64,000 nucleotides of DNA from Cheiracanthium punctorium (taxonomy: Eukaryota > Arthropoda > Arachnida > Araneae > Cheiracanthiidae): positions 62,001 to 126,000 of the forward strand of contig JAWZYV010011905.1 of assembly GCA_038373885.1 (NCBI GenBank). Reading direction: 5' to 3'. Numbering within the stretch: the first letter of the stretch is position 1; each line of letters opens with the position of its first letter. Under the pieces are notes generated by a model. The model searched no databases, was not told the DNA's origin, and worked only from the letters and a program-made list of their open reading frames with translations. This document shows, in pieces, positions 36,035 to 47,760 of the stretch. The position numbers were made by a program, and so were the translations under genes.

Positions 36035-37106
36035 GAAATATTGCATACAATTTCCACTGTGTTCCTAATTAGAAGCATGGGTCATTTCTGACTATAATTT
36101 CACATTGGTTTCAAAAACGGAGTACAGTGATGGATAGTTTAAATAATAAGTGAAATATCAAGAATTAATGAAAGATATATTTTTAAATTTAAGTAAAGGT
36201 ATGAATTAAGTTTGGAGAGGGATGGTGTATCAAGATAGTTCTGTAAAAATTTATGAAAATTCCTATTTTCGTGATTTTTTTTACCAGTTTCTCACTAATT
36301 ATAGAAATGCAACTTTTATTGCAAAAAATCTAGAACAATTTATACTGATTTTTTCAAGTCAGATTAATCAAGTCAGATATTGATAAAGTTTAATTTTTCA
36401 ATGAATTTTTAATTTGATGTTCCCAAATGGGAGCATTGGCCGGTAAAAGGTTAATAGTATAAATAAGGCAGTTGAACAATACTTCCATTACACGTCAAAA
36501 TATTGAAGTCCGAGAACTGTCTTGTTAGATTTCTCTTGTTAAGCACTCCGATAAATAATGAAGCAACGAGGTTAATAGAATCATCAATTTCTTCCTTTGA
36601 AGGCCGAACACAAAGGCTTTATCCCTCATTGTTCGAATATCGCTTGTCAGCTACTCAGATGTAGTACATTGAGGACGGCTTCTGATATTTGATGTAGTTG
36701 TTCCTCGGCACTGTTCCGTTCAAAATGACACATTGAAACATTTATAATATTTATGACTGAAACTTTCTCTCATATATTAGCCTTTTATTAATTCTGTTAA
36801 CTGGAAACTAAAGTATCACATTCACCACTCATGAAGAAAAGATAAAAAAATTACAGTGCTATTATCCGCAGCATGTTACTCTTCCGTGCTCTTCTCATAA
36901 GTGTTTGGATGATGTCTCTTTGAACAACTTTCCAGCAGATTTTGAAAACAAACAAAAAAGCAAACCACCAAGAATTGTATTCAAAGAGGATGGTAGAATC
37001 AAGTAACAAATCCCACTAATACATTAACACATATCTTGAGTTCATGACTGCCTAAACTTTTTATAAATGAAAAGAAAAGGAATAATATTAAAATGTTTAC
37101 TCTTAT

Positions 37107-37380
37107 TAAAGGGCCGCCCAGATTGTGCAGTGATTAGAGAGCCAGTCTACTATACCACGGGTCCGGGTTTAATTCCCTGCCCGGGATTGGCTGTAATTTC
37201 GTCTGCCCCTTCATAGCAAGGCAACGCACCTATTGGGTGCTTGCATACTAACGTGACTAGTAATTCTGGCCTTGGTAGTGGCCAATGTCTATAAATGGCA
37301 CGTGCCCGTCATTACGAAAAATTTTATAAGAGGTACTTTGATGTATTGAAGCCGCCCAAAAAGTTCGTGTTAAAAACAAA
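37107..37380 (+). repeat. tRNA-derived SINE, family A copy 2
   Basis: The head carries CAGTGATTAGAGAGCC (A-box region) and GGGTTTAATTCCC (B box). The body shares CCCTTCATAG, CACCTATTGGGTGC and AATTCTGGCC with the minus-strand copy at 240-465. It ends in an A-rich tail (AAAAACAAATAAAATAAC). Confidence 0.7.
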
Positions 37381-37509
37381 TAAAATAACTTTGTTTAAGC
37401 ATATATAGACCGTAGTATTTCTCAGCCATACCACAGTATTATTTCTATATTTATGTAGACTTAGACAAAGTTATTTATTTTTATTAAGTTTGAGGCGCAA
37501 ACCTTTCCT

Positions 37510-37757
37510 AATGCTGAAAAAGGGCTGCCATTATCATCGCTCGACTTAACTACCAGCAAGATGGCGGACGATCGAAACGTTCATCGCGTGCCACAACTCT
37601 AGAGACCCTCTTTTGACGACAGCTGGTTGTGCGGCACAGCCAGCTGCGTCAAAAAAGGGTCTCTCGATCTGTGGCACGCGATGAACGTTCCGATCTTCCG
37701 CCATCTTGCTCGTAGTTCAGTCGAACGATGGCAACGGCTGCCCTTTTTTTCAGCATT
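37510..37757. mobile_element. Fold-back MITE, ~115-bp arms
   Basis: The left arm AATGCTGAAAAAGGGC... through GAGACCCTCTTTTGACG is the inverted counterpart of the right arm ending ...GCCCTTTTTTTCAGCATT, with only a ~15-bp unpaired centre. Internal matches include AAGATGGCGGA and GTTCATCGCGTGCCAC. Open frames over it on both strands are palindrome artefacts. No target duplication was identified. Confidence 0.8.
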
Positions 37758-38374
37758 GGACAATCTATCCAGCTGTTCTCGCATTCTTCCATTTTTTCAG
37801 CAGATGTCAGTGCTGTTAAAAATAATCGTGACAATTTTTTACGGGAAATGACGTGCTAAAAAGTAAAGGATGCTCGTGGAGCTATGTCATCCGCAACTAT
37901 TTTTATAGAAATCAAATCTATTCTTCATGACTGGCAACAGTCAAAACGTCAGAGTTTGGTGTTCCCAGAGCGGGAACACTGCGCGTTAAAGGGTTAATAC
38001 TTAATTAGATGGTTTGGTATTGAATTTATTTTAATTTTTGCTAAGATTAAATTTTTAATATTTTATCCTGCATTAAATAAAGCTTTATGTGACATTCAAA
38101 AATATTATAAAATAAACTAGCTGACCCGGCAAACGTTGTTTTGCCATATAAATTATTCCTAGGATTATTTTAGTAGAAAGAAATGACTAACTTATTGTAA
38201 GTGTGTGAGGATGTGGTATATGAGTGGAAGAGGCATGGAGCGCTGTGAACAATGCTGAAATATAAAAATAACACAATACCAAACATTTATATTTTTAATT
38301 CATTGTAATTTATTCTTTACATTTATATATATCGCTAATTACAATAATTTTACTAAAAAATAATATCAATCCCT

Positions 38375-38545
38375 TAACGGAATAGAGTGAACAATATTTT
38401 TAGCTAACACAAACAAACTGCATGGTTTGCCCACTCGAGATCATGCCACGTATAATTGTCCGTGTGAAAAACATGGCGTGCTCAAATCTAAGCCACAAAC
38501 AAACATAGTTTGGCCTTGAGACTTATTCATAGTCATTCCATAAAA
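38375..38545 (-). pseudogene. Helitron helicase C-terminal remnant
   Basis: The minus-strand frame reads [13 protein letters not shown] followed by [11 protein letters not shown], stop, SRVGKP. This is the conserved last helicase motif of Pif1-type Helitron replicase proteins (KSQGQT ... [12 protein letters not shown]). The stop sits where Cys, Leu or similar is expected. Only the final ~50 residues remain, and the Rep nuclease and ATP-binding parts are absent. Confidence 0.8.
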
Positions 38546-38892
38546 AATTTTGTCAAAAAAAAAAATAATAATAAAAGGATGAAAATCTGAAACATTTTCA
38601 GATTTTAAATACGCACTATAGCGCTATATATTAAAATCGTATCATAATTTATGCGTCGTGCCTATTTTTCTCTCATATTCCATTAAGTTGGAAAGTGTAT
38701 ATTATTCATGACTGTGCTGTATTTTTTTTCTTGTTTCGTAAAACCCATCTTTGGAATCGAAATCTATCTTAAAATCGTCTACTAAAACTATTTTACAATA
38801 TTCGCCAAGTATATTACAACTACACTTCATCGTTTTATATATTGTTTCGAATGTGCATCATAATCCATGAATGTACCGGTTTGTCTTTCTTG

Positions 38893-39455
38893 GGTTGATT
38901 CCTACTTTAACGCCTCTACTCTCGCCAAGGTGGCGATCATTAAACATATGCAGTTACAATGACAATTTTTTGCATTTATGTGGCAATCATAATTTAGAAT
39001 TAAAATGGCGATTTGGAACAACATGTAAGCACAGCATGCCGTTACATTTTTATTTATTTTGGATTGCCAATTAATGTAGTTGTAATAATAAAGTCTCTTC
39101 AAATTCCTTAACTGGTGCGTTTATTGCTAATTTGTTTACTTTAGTTTTCATCTGGTTCTTTTGGGAGTGCCGAAACGGTACGTACGTATTATGCCGGCGG
39201 TCACTTCCGCCAAACTACTTTTTCGTCAAATTTGCTGGCAAACTATTGCCAATCGTATTCCAAACCATCAACAATTTCATGTGCCCGGCATTTATCTTGG
39301 TGAAAATTGCTTGTCTTGGAGGACCGCCGGGATAATACGTAAGTACCGTTGAAACTTGTGCATTACTCCCAGAGACCCATGACTGCAAAGCTCGCCAAAG
39401 TACGGGGATTTTTTAGGTTGGCGAGAGTAGGGGGGGCGTTAAAATAGGAATCAAC
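38893..39455. mobile_element. MITE nested in Helitron, copy in unit A
   Basis: The ends GGTTGATTCCTACTTTAACG and the inverted ...CGTTAAAATAGGAATCAAC are flanked by the 9-bp repeat TCTTTCTTG (38884-38892 and 39456-39464). An inner inverted pair (AACGGTACGTACGTATTATG against ATAATACGTAAGTACCGTT) lies at about 39174-39203 and 39325-39350. A 9-bp duplication suggests a MULE-type element (inference). Confidence 0.75.
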
Positions 39456-40319
39456 TCTTTCTTGTACCATAAAACACATCTTTGGAATCGAAATCTATCT
39501 TAAAATCGCCTACTGAAACTGTTTTACAATCTTCGCCAGGCATATTCGTCCTATAGGCATATTCATACTATGCCGCAAAGACATGAAATGGGAATCATAA
39601 TCCATGAGTGTACAGTGTTTTCCTTTCTTGTTCCACAAAGCACTTCTTCAGAATAGAAATCAATATTAAAATCGCCTAATAAAACTGTGTTACAATATAC
39701 GCCAGGCGTTTTCTAACTATACTCGAAATATATTTATAATAAATTGTCACGTTTTGGCTCCCCATTTAGCGATCCATTATCAAAAATTGCACATCCTTGT
39801 GCGACTTTCAACATTTTATTATCGCCCCCCCCTCTCCACGTTATCTGGCAAACACATTTGAAAAGGGACTCGATGCGCTAATGCCTAGACAAAAATCCTG
39901 ATTGAACTTATTAGCACTCTGGTGCTAAAAATTTTGAGGTGGACCGCCCTTGTGACTTAGGGGTATGAGACAAAATCATATTCGCAGACCTAACGAATAT
40001 ACATATAAAATTTCTTTAAAATCGGTCGAGCCGTTTTGGAGGAGTATGGTAACTAACACTGTGACATGAGAATTTTATTTATTAGATATACCCAATATGA
40101 GTTCAATCGAATGTACCGTTTAAACGCTAGAGCACTTTCAAGAATTTCCCCCCCCATAAGCCATAATGTAAAAGAAATCTTTGTAGTAGCCCAGTAGAAA
40201 AACTATAAGTTCTATACACATCAAAATCAATGTCGGTCTTACGATGGTGGTTTATAACATATATACCCAATTTGAGCTCAATCGAATGCCCCGTTTAGGA
40301 GCTATCGTGTTCACTCACA

Positions 40320-40320
<1 letters not shown>

Positions 40321-40369
<49 letters not shown>
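40321..40369. repeat. (CA)n microsatellite
   Basis: A nearly pure CA run with a few T interruptions, located between the two Helitron units. Confidence 0.9.
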
Positions 40370-40371
<2 letters not shown>

Positions 40372-40825
40372 AACATACATCTCGTAAAAATAGCATAAAT
40401 CAATTCAGAAGACCTCAAAACGTGTTAATACATCAAAATCTCGAAGTCGAATTTTTTTCATGATTACAATACTTTCCTTACAGGGTACATGTTCGGAAAG
40501 AAAAAAGGATGAAAATCTGAAACACTTTCAGGTTTTAAATACACACTATAGTGCTATATATTAAAATCGTATCATTAGTTATACGTTGTCCCTATTTTTC
40601 TTACTTAATCCATTAAGTTTCAAAAATGTATCATTATTTATGACTGTGCTGTATTTTTCTTGCTTGTTTCGTAAAACCCATCTTTGGAATCGAAATCTAT
40701 CTTAAAATCGCCTACTAATATTTTTTTACAATCTTCGCCAAGTATATTACAAATATACTTCATCGTTTTATATATTGTTTCGAATGTGCATCATAATCCA
40801 TGAATGTACCGGTTTGTCTTTCTTG

Positions 40826-41331
40826 GGTTGATTCCTACTTTAACGCCTCGACTCTCGCCAAGGTGGCGATCATTAAACATATGCAGTTACCATGACGATT
40901 TTTTGCATTAATGTGGCAATCGTAATTTAGAAATAAAATGGCGATTTGGAACAACATGTAAGTAAAGCATGCCGTTACATTTTTATTTATTTTGAATTGC
41001 CAATTAATGTAGTTTTAATAATTAAGTGTCTTCAGATTCCTTAACTGGTGCGTTTATCGCTAGTTTGTTTACTTTAGTTTTCATCTGGTTCTTTTGGGAG
41101 CGTTGAAACGGTACTTACCGTATCGTACAATCGTATTCCAAACCATCAACAATTTCATGTGCCCGGCATTTATCTTGGTTAAAAATTGCTTGTCTTGCCG
41201 GACCGCCGGGATAATACGTAAGTACCGTTAAAACTTGTGCATAACTCCCAGAGACCCATGACTGCAAAGCTCGCCAAAGTACGGGGATTTTTTAGGTTGG
41301 CGAGAGTGGGGATGTTAAAATAGGAATCAAC
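40826..41331. mobile_element. MITE nested in Helitron, copy in unit B
   Basis: Same ends and same TCTTTCTTG flanks (40817-40825 and 41332-41340) at the homologous position of the second Helitron unit. It has a central deletion relative to unit A (506 versus 563 bp) that removes much of the inner inverted pair. Confidence 0.75.
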
Positions 41332-41968
41332 TCTTTCTTGTACCATAAAACGCATCTTTGGAATCGAAATCTATCTTAAAATCGCCTACTGAAACTGTTT
41401 TACAATCTTCGCCAGGCATATTCGTCCTATAGCATATTCATACTATGCCGCAAAGACATGAAATGGGAATCATAATCCATGAGTGTACAGTGTTTTCCTT
41501 TCTTGTTCCACAGAGAACTTCTTCGGAATAGAAATCTATATTAAAATCGCCTAATAAAACTCTTTTACAATATACGCCAGGCGTTTTCTAACTATACGCG
41601 AAATATATTTATAATAAATTGTCGCGTTTTGGCACCACATTTAGCGATCAATTATCAAAAATTGCAAACCTTGTGCGACTTTCAACATTTTATTAACTCC
41701 CCCCCCCCTCTCCACATTATCTGGCAAACACATTTGAAAAGTGATTCGACACGCTAATGTCTACACAGAAATCCTGATTGAAATGAATAGCACTCGGGGG
41801 CTAAACATTTTGGGGTGGACCGCCCTTATGATTTAGGGGTATGAGACATAGTTAAAAACCTATTCTATGACCTAACGAATATACATAGAAAATTTCATTA
41901 AAATTGGTCGAGTGGTTTCGGAGGAGTTAGGTGACTAACACTGGGACAGGAGAATTTTATATATTAGA

Positions 41969-43219
41969 TAAGCTGAGATAAAAGTTAAAACTTTCATGAG
42001 TGACCGCATGAACAAAATATAATAGCGAAATATGCATTGCAATTTTTTGAACCGATATATTTAAATGTCTGGATATCCTTATAACACAGTCTGCACAATG
42101 TATTCCTTCACTCAAAATAAATCAAGCAGAAAGATGTGAATTTTGATGTCAAGCACTACACAAGAAAAATGACGTGCTTCCACAGGTTTTTCCAACCAGA
42201 GACCCTTGGGAAATACATCTGCTTATTGTGATGGATAGGTTTAAGTTGACTTTTAAAAGCAATACATCAATATATATATATATACTGTAAATTTATTGTA
42301 TACTTGATATATATTAAATTCACGATGCATTGTTTGTACAATGGATTTATGAAATATTACTAAACGAGTTTCGATATGATGAATTATTTTTACATGAGCG
42401 CATTTAAATTTAGTGAACACAGTATAAAACTACATGAGTATTAGAGAGCATTAAAAATTTACAAGTCAAAAATCACGTTGGAAACAGTTCATTAAATTAA
42501 ATAGCCATAGTTTTCATCAATATAAAGAGTGCCATTTTTTTCAAATAAAGATACTACTAAAAATGTTTTATTTCCAAAGTAGTTTTTATGCGTTTTTGTT
42601 ATGAGAATTTACTAATGAAACTATCATTGAATAATATAAAATAACAGGCAATTTGGAGTGCTGTAAAATTATTTTCATATGAAAAAGAGGTAGAGGTCAA
42701 CAACAGCCATGATGAAAACGCGCATACACACAATCAAACAAGTATAGTTTTTTTTTTTCAGAATTTTTATCATAATTTGTAAAAAAACTAACGCCGAATT
42801 TCGACAGTTCAGCTACCCACCATTTTATCAACTTTGTAAAAAGCTAATTAAACAAATAAAAAAATGAACTATTATGGCATTATTTACAAATGGTTAACGA
42901 ATTACAAAGCACTGAAACTAAAATATTTTAATAAGAATATTTAACATTAGAAATCTAAAGTACATGCTTTAATGAATGCTCTTTAAAAGGTCTCATTTTA
43001 AAAAAAAAGCTTAAAGTAAAAAATGCATTAGTACTTTGGATTTAAAATGATTTTCATAATAACTATAAGTTTAAATCTCAGCATATCATATTTAAAAAGT
43101 AGACAGAAGTTACTTATATTTGAATCGCTAATATTTAAACTGCCCAAAATTATAAATTGGCTCGATTACCATAAGTATTGGATTATCAGCCAATGTAATT
43201 AAATCAACTTTATAAGTTA
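41969..43219. other. AT-rich stretch, nothing recognised
   Basis: Contains a short TA run near 42272-42285. No gene or element ends found. Confidence 0.5.
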
Positions 43220-43404
43220 CTAGCTGAAGTACCCGTTCTTCGCACGGGAATGAATGGACTTTTTGATATTACGATTTGTGGTGATTACTATTCATTGTAA
43301 TAAACAGATATAGCAAAGTGGATATCGCGTTATATTGTGTCCAATAATCATGCATACCGAATTGCAAGGCAATCGTTTGTACGGTGCAGAAGGCCATGCG
43401 GCGT

Positions 43405-44340
43405 AGCGCAATCTAGTGGCGAGTTTTAGCAAAACGGATACGGCGAAAATATTTTTCGCATTCAGATATCGATGTATACGAATTTTCAGGACTATCGGCT
43501 GGACAGTCCTGAAGTTTATGTGTTGACGCGACATCTAGTGGCAAGTTATAGGAAAATGGATAGCGCCAAACTCTTCCCCGTGTTCAAATATCTATGTATA
43601 CCTATTTTCATAGCGATTATTTGCACAGTCAAGAAGTGATACACTGCAGGGCCATCTAGTAGTTAATTAAAGTAATGATTTGCTACAGCGCCGTCAAGTG
43701 GCGAGTTATAGCAAAATGGATAACGCCAAAATATTCTCATTGTTGAAATAGCTATGTATACTGATTTTCATAGCGACCGTGTTCAACTATCTATGTATAC
43801 CAATTTTCATTACGATCCTTTGCACAGTCAAGAAGTGATACACTGCAGGGCCATCTAGTAGTTAATTAAAGTAATGATTTGCTACAGCGCCGTCAAGTGG
43901 CGAGTTATAGAAAAATGGATAACGCCAAAATATTCCCATTGTTCAAATAGCTATGTATACTGATTTTCATAGCGACCGTTTAAATGGTCAAGAATTTGGC
44001 CTGCTGCAGTGTCATCTGGTGGCGAGTTAAAATAATAATGCATTGCAGTGTCATCTAGTGGTGAGTAACATCAAAAGGAACGCAGTTAGAATATATTCTT
44101 CGTGCTCAAATGTGTAAGTATAAAAAATTTTATGCCGATCGGTCGAACGGTATAGAAGTTGATGCTTTACAGCGCCATTTAGCGGCAAGTTAAAGCAAAA
44201 TGGATAGTGAAAAATATTCTCCGTGTTCTAATATTCGCGTGTACCAAATTTCATCGAAAACGGTTGGACGATATTCGCATAGCAAACGGCTAAACGGAAT
44301 AGAATTCAACGTTGTGCTGCGGCACCAAGTGGCAAGTTAA
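43405..44340. repeat. Degenerate ~120-bp satellite, CCATCTAGTGGC motif
   Basis: About ten variants of ATCTAGTGGCGAGTTA / GTCAAGTGGCGAGTTA recur. The first three are about 121 bp apart (43411, 43533, 43654), each followed by AAAATGGATA.CGCCAAAAT and CTATGTATACCAATTTTCA. A nearly identical 199-bp direct duplication lies at 43623 and 43822. Confidence 0.75.
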
Positions 44341-45215
44341 GGAAAACGGATTGCATAAAAACCTTCTCCATCATAAAAGACTTAGGTGAACCAAATTTCA
44401 TCGTGCAACGGTGCTCAACGGTGCTGGAGTTTTTCAACCTCATAAACACATACCAACATTCATTTTTATCTATAACCAGTGTTATTATATATACCAGTCT
44501 CAAATAATATCCAGTTTCAAATCTAAGCCTCGCCAAAGTGCCAACATACGCCATTTTGCAAGAGTTTTTTCAGGGAATCATTCGAAGCATTGACTTAGCA
44601 GCAATCAATATGGGAAATGGTTCGACCGCCAAAGACTAGCACGCATTTATTTGAAAATTGGAATCCCTTAATACAGCCGATTTTTTTTAATTATCAACTA
44701 TAATGTGTTTTATTCATCGTTACTCCGATGTACTAAATGAGAAGATTTCAATTTTCTGAAATTTGGCGGAATTCCCCCAACTTAAATCAATGTACTCAAT
44801 TGGCGAGAATTCTGAAGTTAGATCGCTTGAAATCCCTTAATAACTGCATTATTTCTTCACGGATCATTAAAATTTAACGCTGTATTCTAATAAAACCTTT
44901 GCACTTGTTTTCAAAAATCTATTTCCTTAAGCTCTCAATAAATTGCGCCAAGGCGAAAACTGTGCAAACCGCTAGAACTCACTTACTCAAAATCGATATT
45001 TCAGCCATTTTATTTTTTCGCCAAACTAAAAAAATTTACACATTAGCCTCGGAAATCTTCAATTCTTATTGTTTTGCGTGTAAAGCATTACATTCCTGCT
45101 CTGATTTCCCATGCACACGATATTATAATTTAAAAAAAAATAACCTTACGAATATAAACTAACAAAAAAAAATCATTATTATTCTTTTTTTTTTTTTTAC
45201 TTTGAGAATTTAAAA

Positions 45216-45703
45216 CATTTTATTCGGCAAAATCGCCACACATGGCAACCACGATCCTTATTTCACACTTTTTTCACTACAGGGGTTACAATTACGGAAA
45301 GCTTTTTGCGTGAAGAGCATAAAAAATCTCTTAAATTCCGGGAACGGGTGGACTTTCAAAGTTTTAAAGTGGACTACGATTTATTCTATATTATTTTACA
45401 TATCTGTGCTAAATTTCAGGCCGATAGGTCCATTTTTGTGGATTTGTATACGAACGACATTTTATTCGGCAAAATCGCCACACATGGCAACCACGATCCT
45501 TATTTCACACTTTTTTCACTACAGGGGTTACAATTACGGAATGATTTTTGCGTGAAGAGCATAAAAAATCTCTTAAATTCCGGGAACGGGTGGACTTTCA
45601 AAGTTTTAAAGTGGACTATGATTTATTCTATATTTTTTTACATATCTGTGCTAAATTTCAGGCCGATAGGTCCATTTTTGTGGATTTGTATACGAATCAA
45701 ATC
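45216..45703. repeat. 242-bp tandem duplication
   Basis: CATTTTATTCGGCAAAATCG at 45216 recurs at 45458, and the two units are almost identical throughout. The 201-codon open frame at 45306-45911 arises from this duplication and is internally repeated. I do not regard it as a gene. Confidence 0.85.
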
Positions 45704-46892
45704 CTCAAACAAACAAACAAACAAACAAACAAACAAACAGAATTTCATTTTTATTTATAAGATATTACTCTTCGCATTTCTAACATTCACATTTATAATT
45801 TCGTATCTAAAAAATAGTGCACTTTATAAAATACTTTCTCGTAGATTTTTCATAAAAGTTTTAAAACTTTTATTGTCTCACTTTTGGAATCTAATTGAAT
45901 TAAAATTTTAGGAACTTCAGAGTAAGATAAGAAAGCCATAAATATGTATGAACCGGCAAATTAACAAGGTGATTTTTTAAGCGTATTAATAAAATATAAA
46001 CATTACTAACAAGTAAGATTTTTTTAAAAAGAAAACTGGCTTCAAATTACTTTCTCAAAACGAAAAATTATGCCCATTGTAAAATAGTAGGTTTTGACGA
46101 TTTTTCGCTAAATATAGAAAATACTGCCTATAAAACTAGGAAAATTTAAAACATCGTGATTTAAAACTTTATTTACACAAGGAGTTTTCAGAATCACTCT
46201 CTGGATTTCATAAGATTTCGGTTATTAAAAAATAGTGTGTTTTAGTGATCCAAGGTATGCATATGTTTGCTTAAATAGATAGCACTACATAATATTCATT
46301 GACATACTTAATATACATTCACTAAAATTTGATTTCATAAATGGAAGTGTGATCGTCAACTTAAAAACCTTTTAAACTATTTAAAAATAATACATTTCAT
46401 TGCAGAGACATTATTAAAAAAATGTAACTCAATCTTGCTAATAATATAAGTAAGAACAGTATTTCAAAGGTTGAACTTCTATCTTATATAGATATTTAAA
46501 TAAGCCGTAATGACTAACTCTACGAAGTTATTGCAGAGCGTTTATATCATATAATATGACTCTTTACACGTGCATAAATGGAGTCATATTATTACAGTTT
46601 GATATTTTATGTGTGTTAAAATATCAGACCCTATTTGCTTCAATGTATTTTTTGACTCACTTGAATCTAAATACATTTTTGGAAATGACACGTTTAACGC
46701 TATAAAATGAAAAGCCTTGAAAATAAATTTATTGCATTTGTGTTAGAAAATTTCAAAGTATTTCAAAATAAGGTAAATAAAACTTCAGTAAATTACTACA
46801 TTATAAACTTTAATTCTTCACATTAAAAGCATTTTACTTGCACAACAGTTTACCAAAAATGCCTTCATAAAAACACTTTAGAATACAAATAG

Positions 46893-47760
46893 AGGAAGGT
46901 GGCCCAAAATAATCCCAGCGGACAAAGCGATCCACATAGGTTTTCTTCGATACAAGTAGCGTTACCTACCGGGTAATAAAGAAACTAGTTGTGCCAAATC
47001 AAGAAGCAGCAATGGCGATATTTAAGCGATCGGTGTATTGCGTGTCTGAGTAGAATTCTTCAAAAAACTGGGCTTTATCATATTTCTTATATGGTAAGCA
47101 CTAACTTTCCTATTTATTTGGAATACAGTCTTTAATGTATAGAAATATGATTTGGTTTACATAATAGAGTATGTTTTTAGATGTGAATTACACTTTTCTA
47201 GCTTGTTATGTTTCTCGGCGTATAACAGTAATATGGCCTAAAGTGGGCAGCCATAGGGGCGGGTAAAATGATCCAAAGACTGAAGAAACTCCAGTACCGG
47301 GTCCTAGTCATCATGACAGCCCGTCAGACGTTCTCAAAAAGCGTGGCTACCTATTACAATGTTTAATTTATTTCTATGTTTTTATAGGCCATAATTTTGA
47401 AATTATAATTTTGAAATTTTCATAAACTAAATTATGCATACTATTTGATTGTAAAACTTATTTCATTTCATTATGTCATAATTACTTTTACATCTCTGTT
47501 TTGTCGATTAAAAAAAATATTTAAAATTATTTTCGAATGAAGGATCATTTTTCCCTTGGGTGAGGGTAAATGATCGTTTGGACTCTTTTAAAAATTCTAT
47601 TTTTTCGTTACTCAATCTGGGTTTAAAATATTATTAAAATATGTTCATGAGTCAAAATATAGTGTAAAATATTGTGGCAAACGGCCGAAGTTTTATTTAA
47701 CACTTATGTCATTTTAAGCAAGTTTCCCCCTTAAGGGGATAATTTTGGGCTACCTTTCCT
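46893..47760 (+). mobile_element. Long MITE with 26-bp inverted ends, copy 2
   Basis: The left end AGGAAGGTGGCCCAAAATAA matches the reverse complement of the right end (AGGAAAGGTAGCCCAAAATT). The interior is related to 14059-14936. No transposase frame and no convincing target duplication. Confidence 0.75.

Larger units (their letters stand above)
38117..41968 (-). mobile_element. Helitron region with duplicated 5' end
   Basis: On the minus strand the 3' end is a hairpin (GGCAAA / TTTGCC around ACAACG) followed by GGGTCAGCTAG and then T: the Helitron hairpin + CTRR signature inserted before T. Two 5' ends beginning TCTAATA...AAATTCTC are present, at 40086 and 41968, each preceded by A on the minus strand. 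The segments 38573-40086 and 40503-41968 are highly similar. A decayed helicase lies near the 3' end. A (CA)n tract (about 40321-40369) and 400 bp of other sequence separate the copies. Confidence 0.82.
43220..45762 (-). mobile_element. Non-autonomous Helitron-like element with internal satellite
   Basis: On the minus strand the 3' end shows the hairpin CCCGT/ACGGG (around GCGAAGA), then GTACTTCAGCTAG followed by T. The inferred 5' end is TCTTATAAATAAAAATGAAA preceded by A. A (CAAA)n run lies just inside that end. No helicase is seen. The interior holds a degenerate ~120-bp satellite and a 242-bp tandem duplication. That the two ends belong to one insertion is inference. Confidence 0.65.

Noticed and set aside
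37599..37851. Open frames on both strands
   Set aside because: They arise from the two arms of the fold-back MITE. The similar peptides on opposite strands are a palindrome artefact.
43405..44340. CRISPR-like array
   Set aside because: The repeat units are ~120 bp and degenerate, with no short identical repeats or unique spacers, and the DNA is eukaryotic.
45306..45911. 201-codon open frame
   Set aside because: It is internally duplicated because the DNA is a 242-bp tandem repeat inside a Helitron-like element. No protein motif is present.
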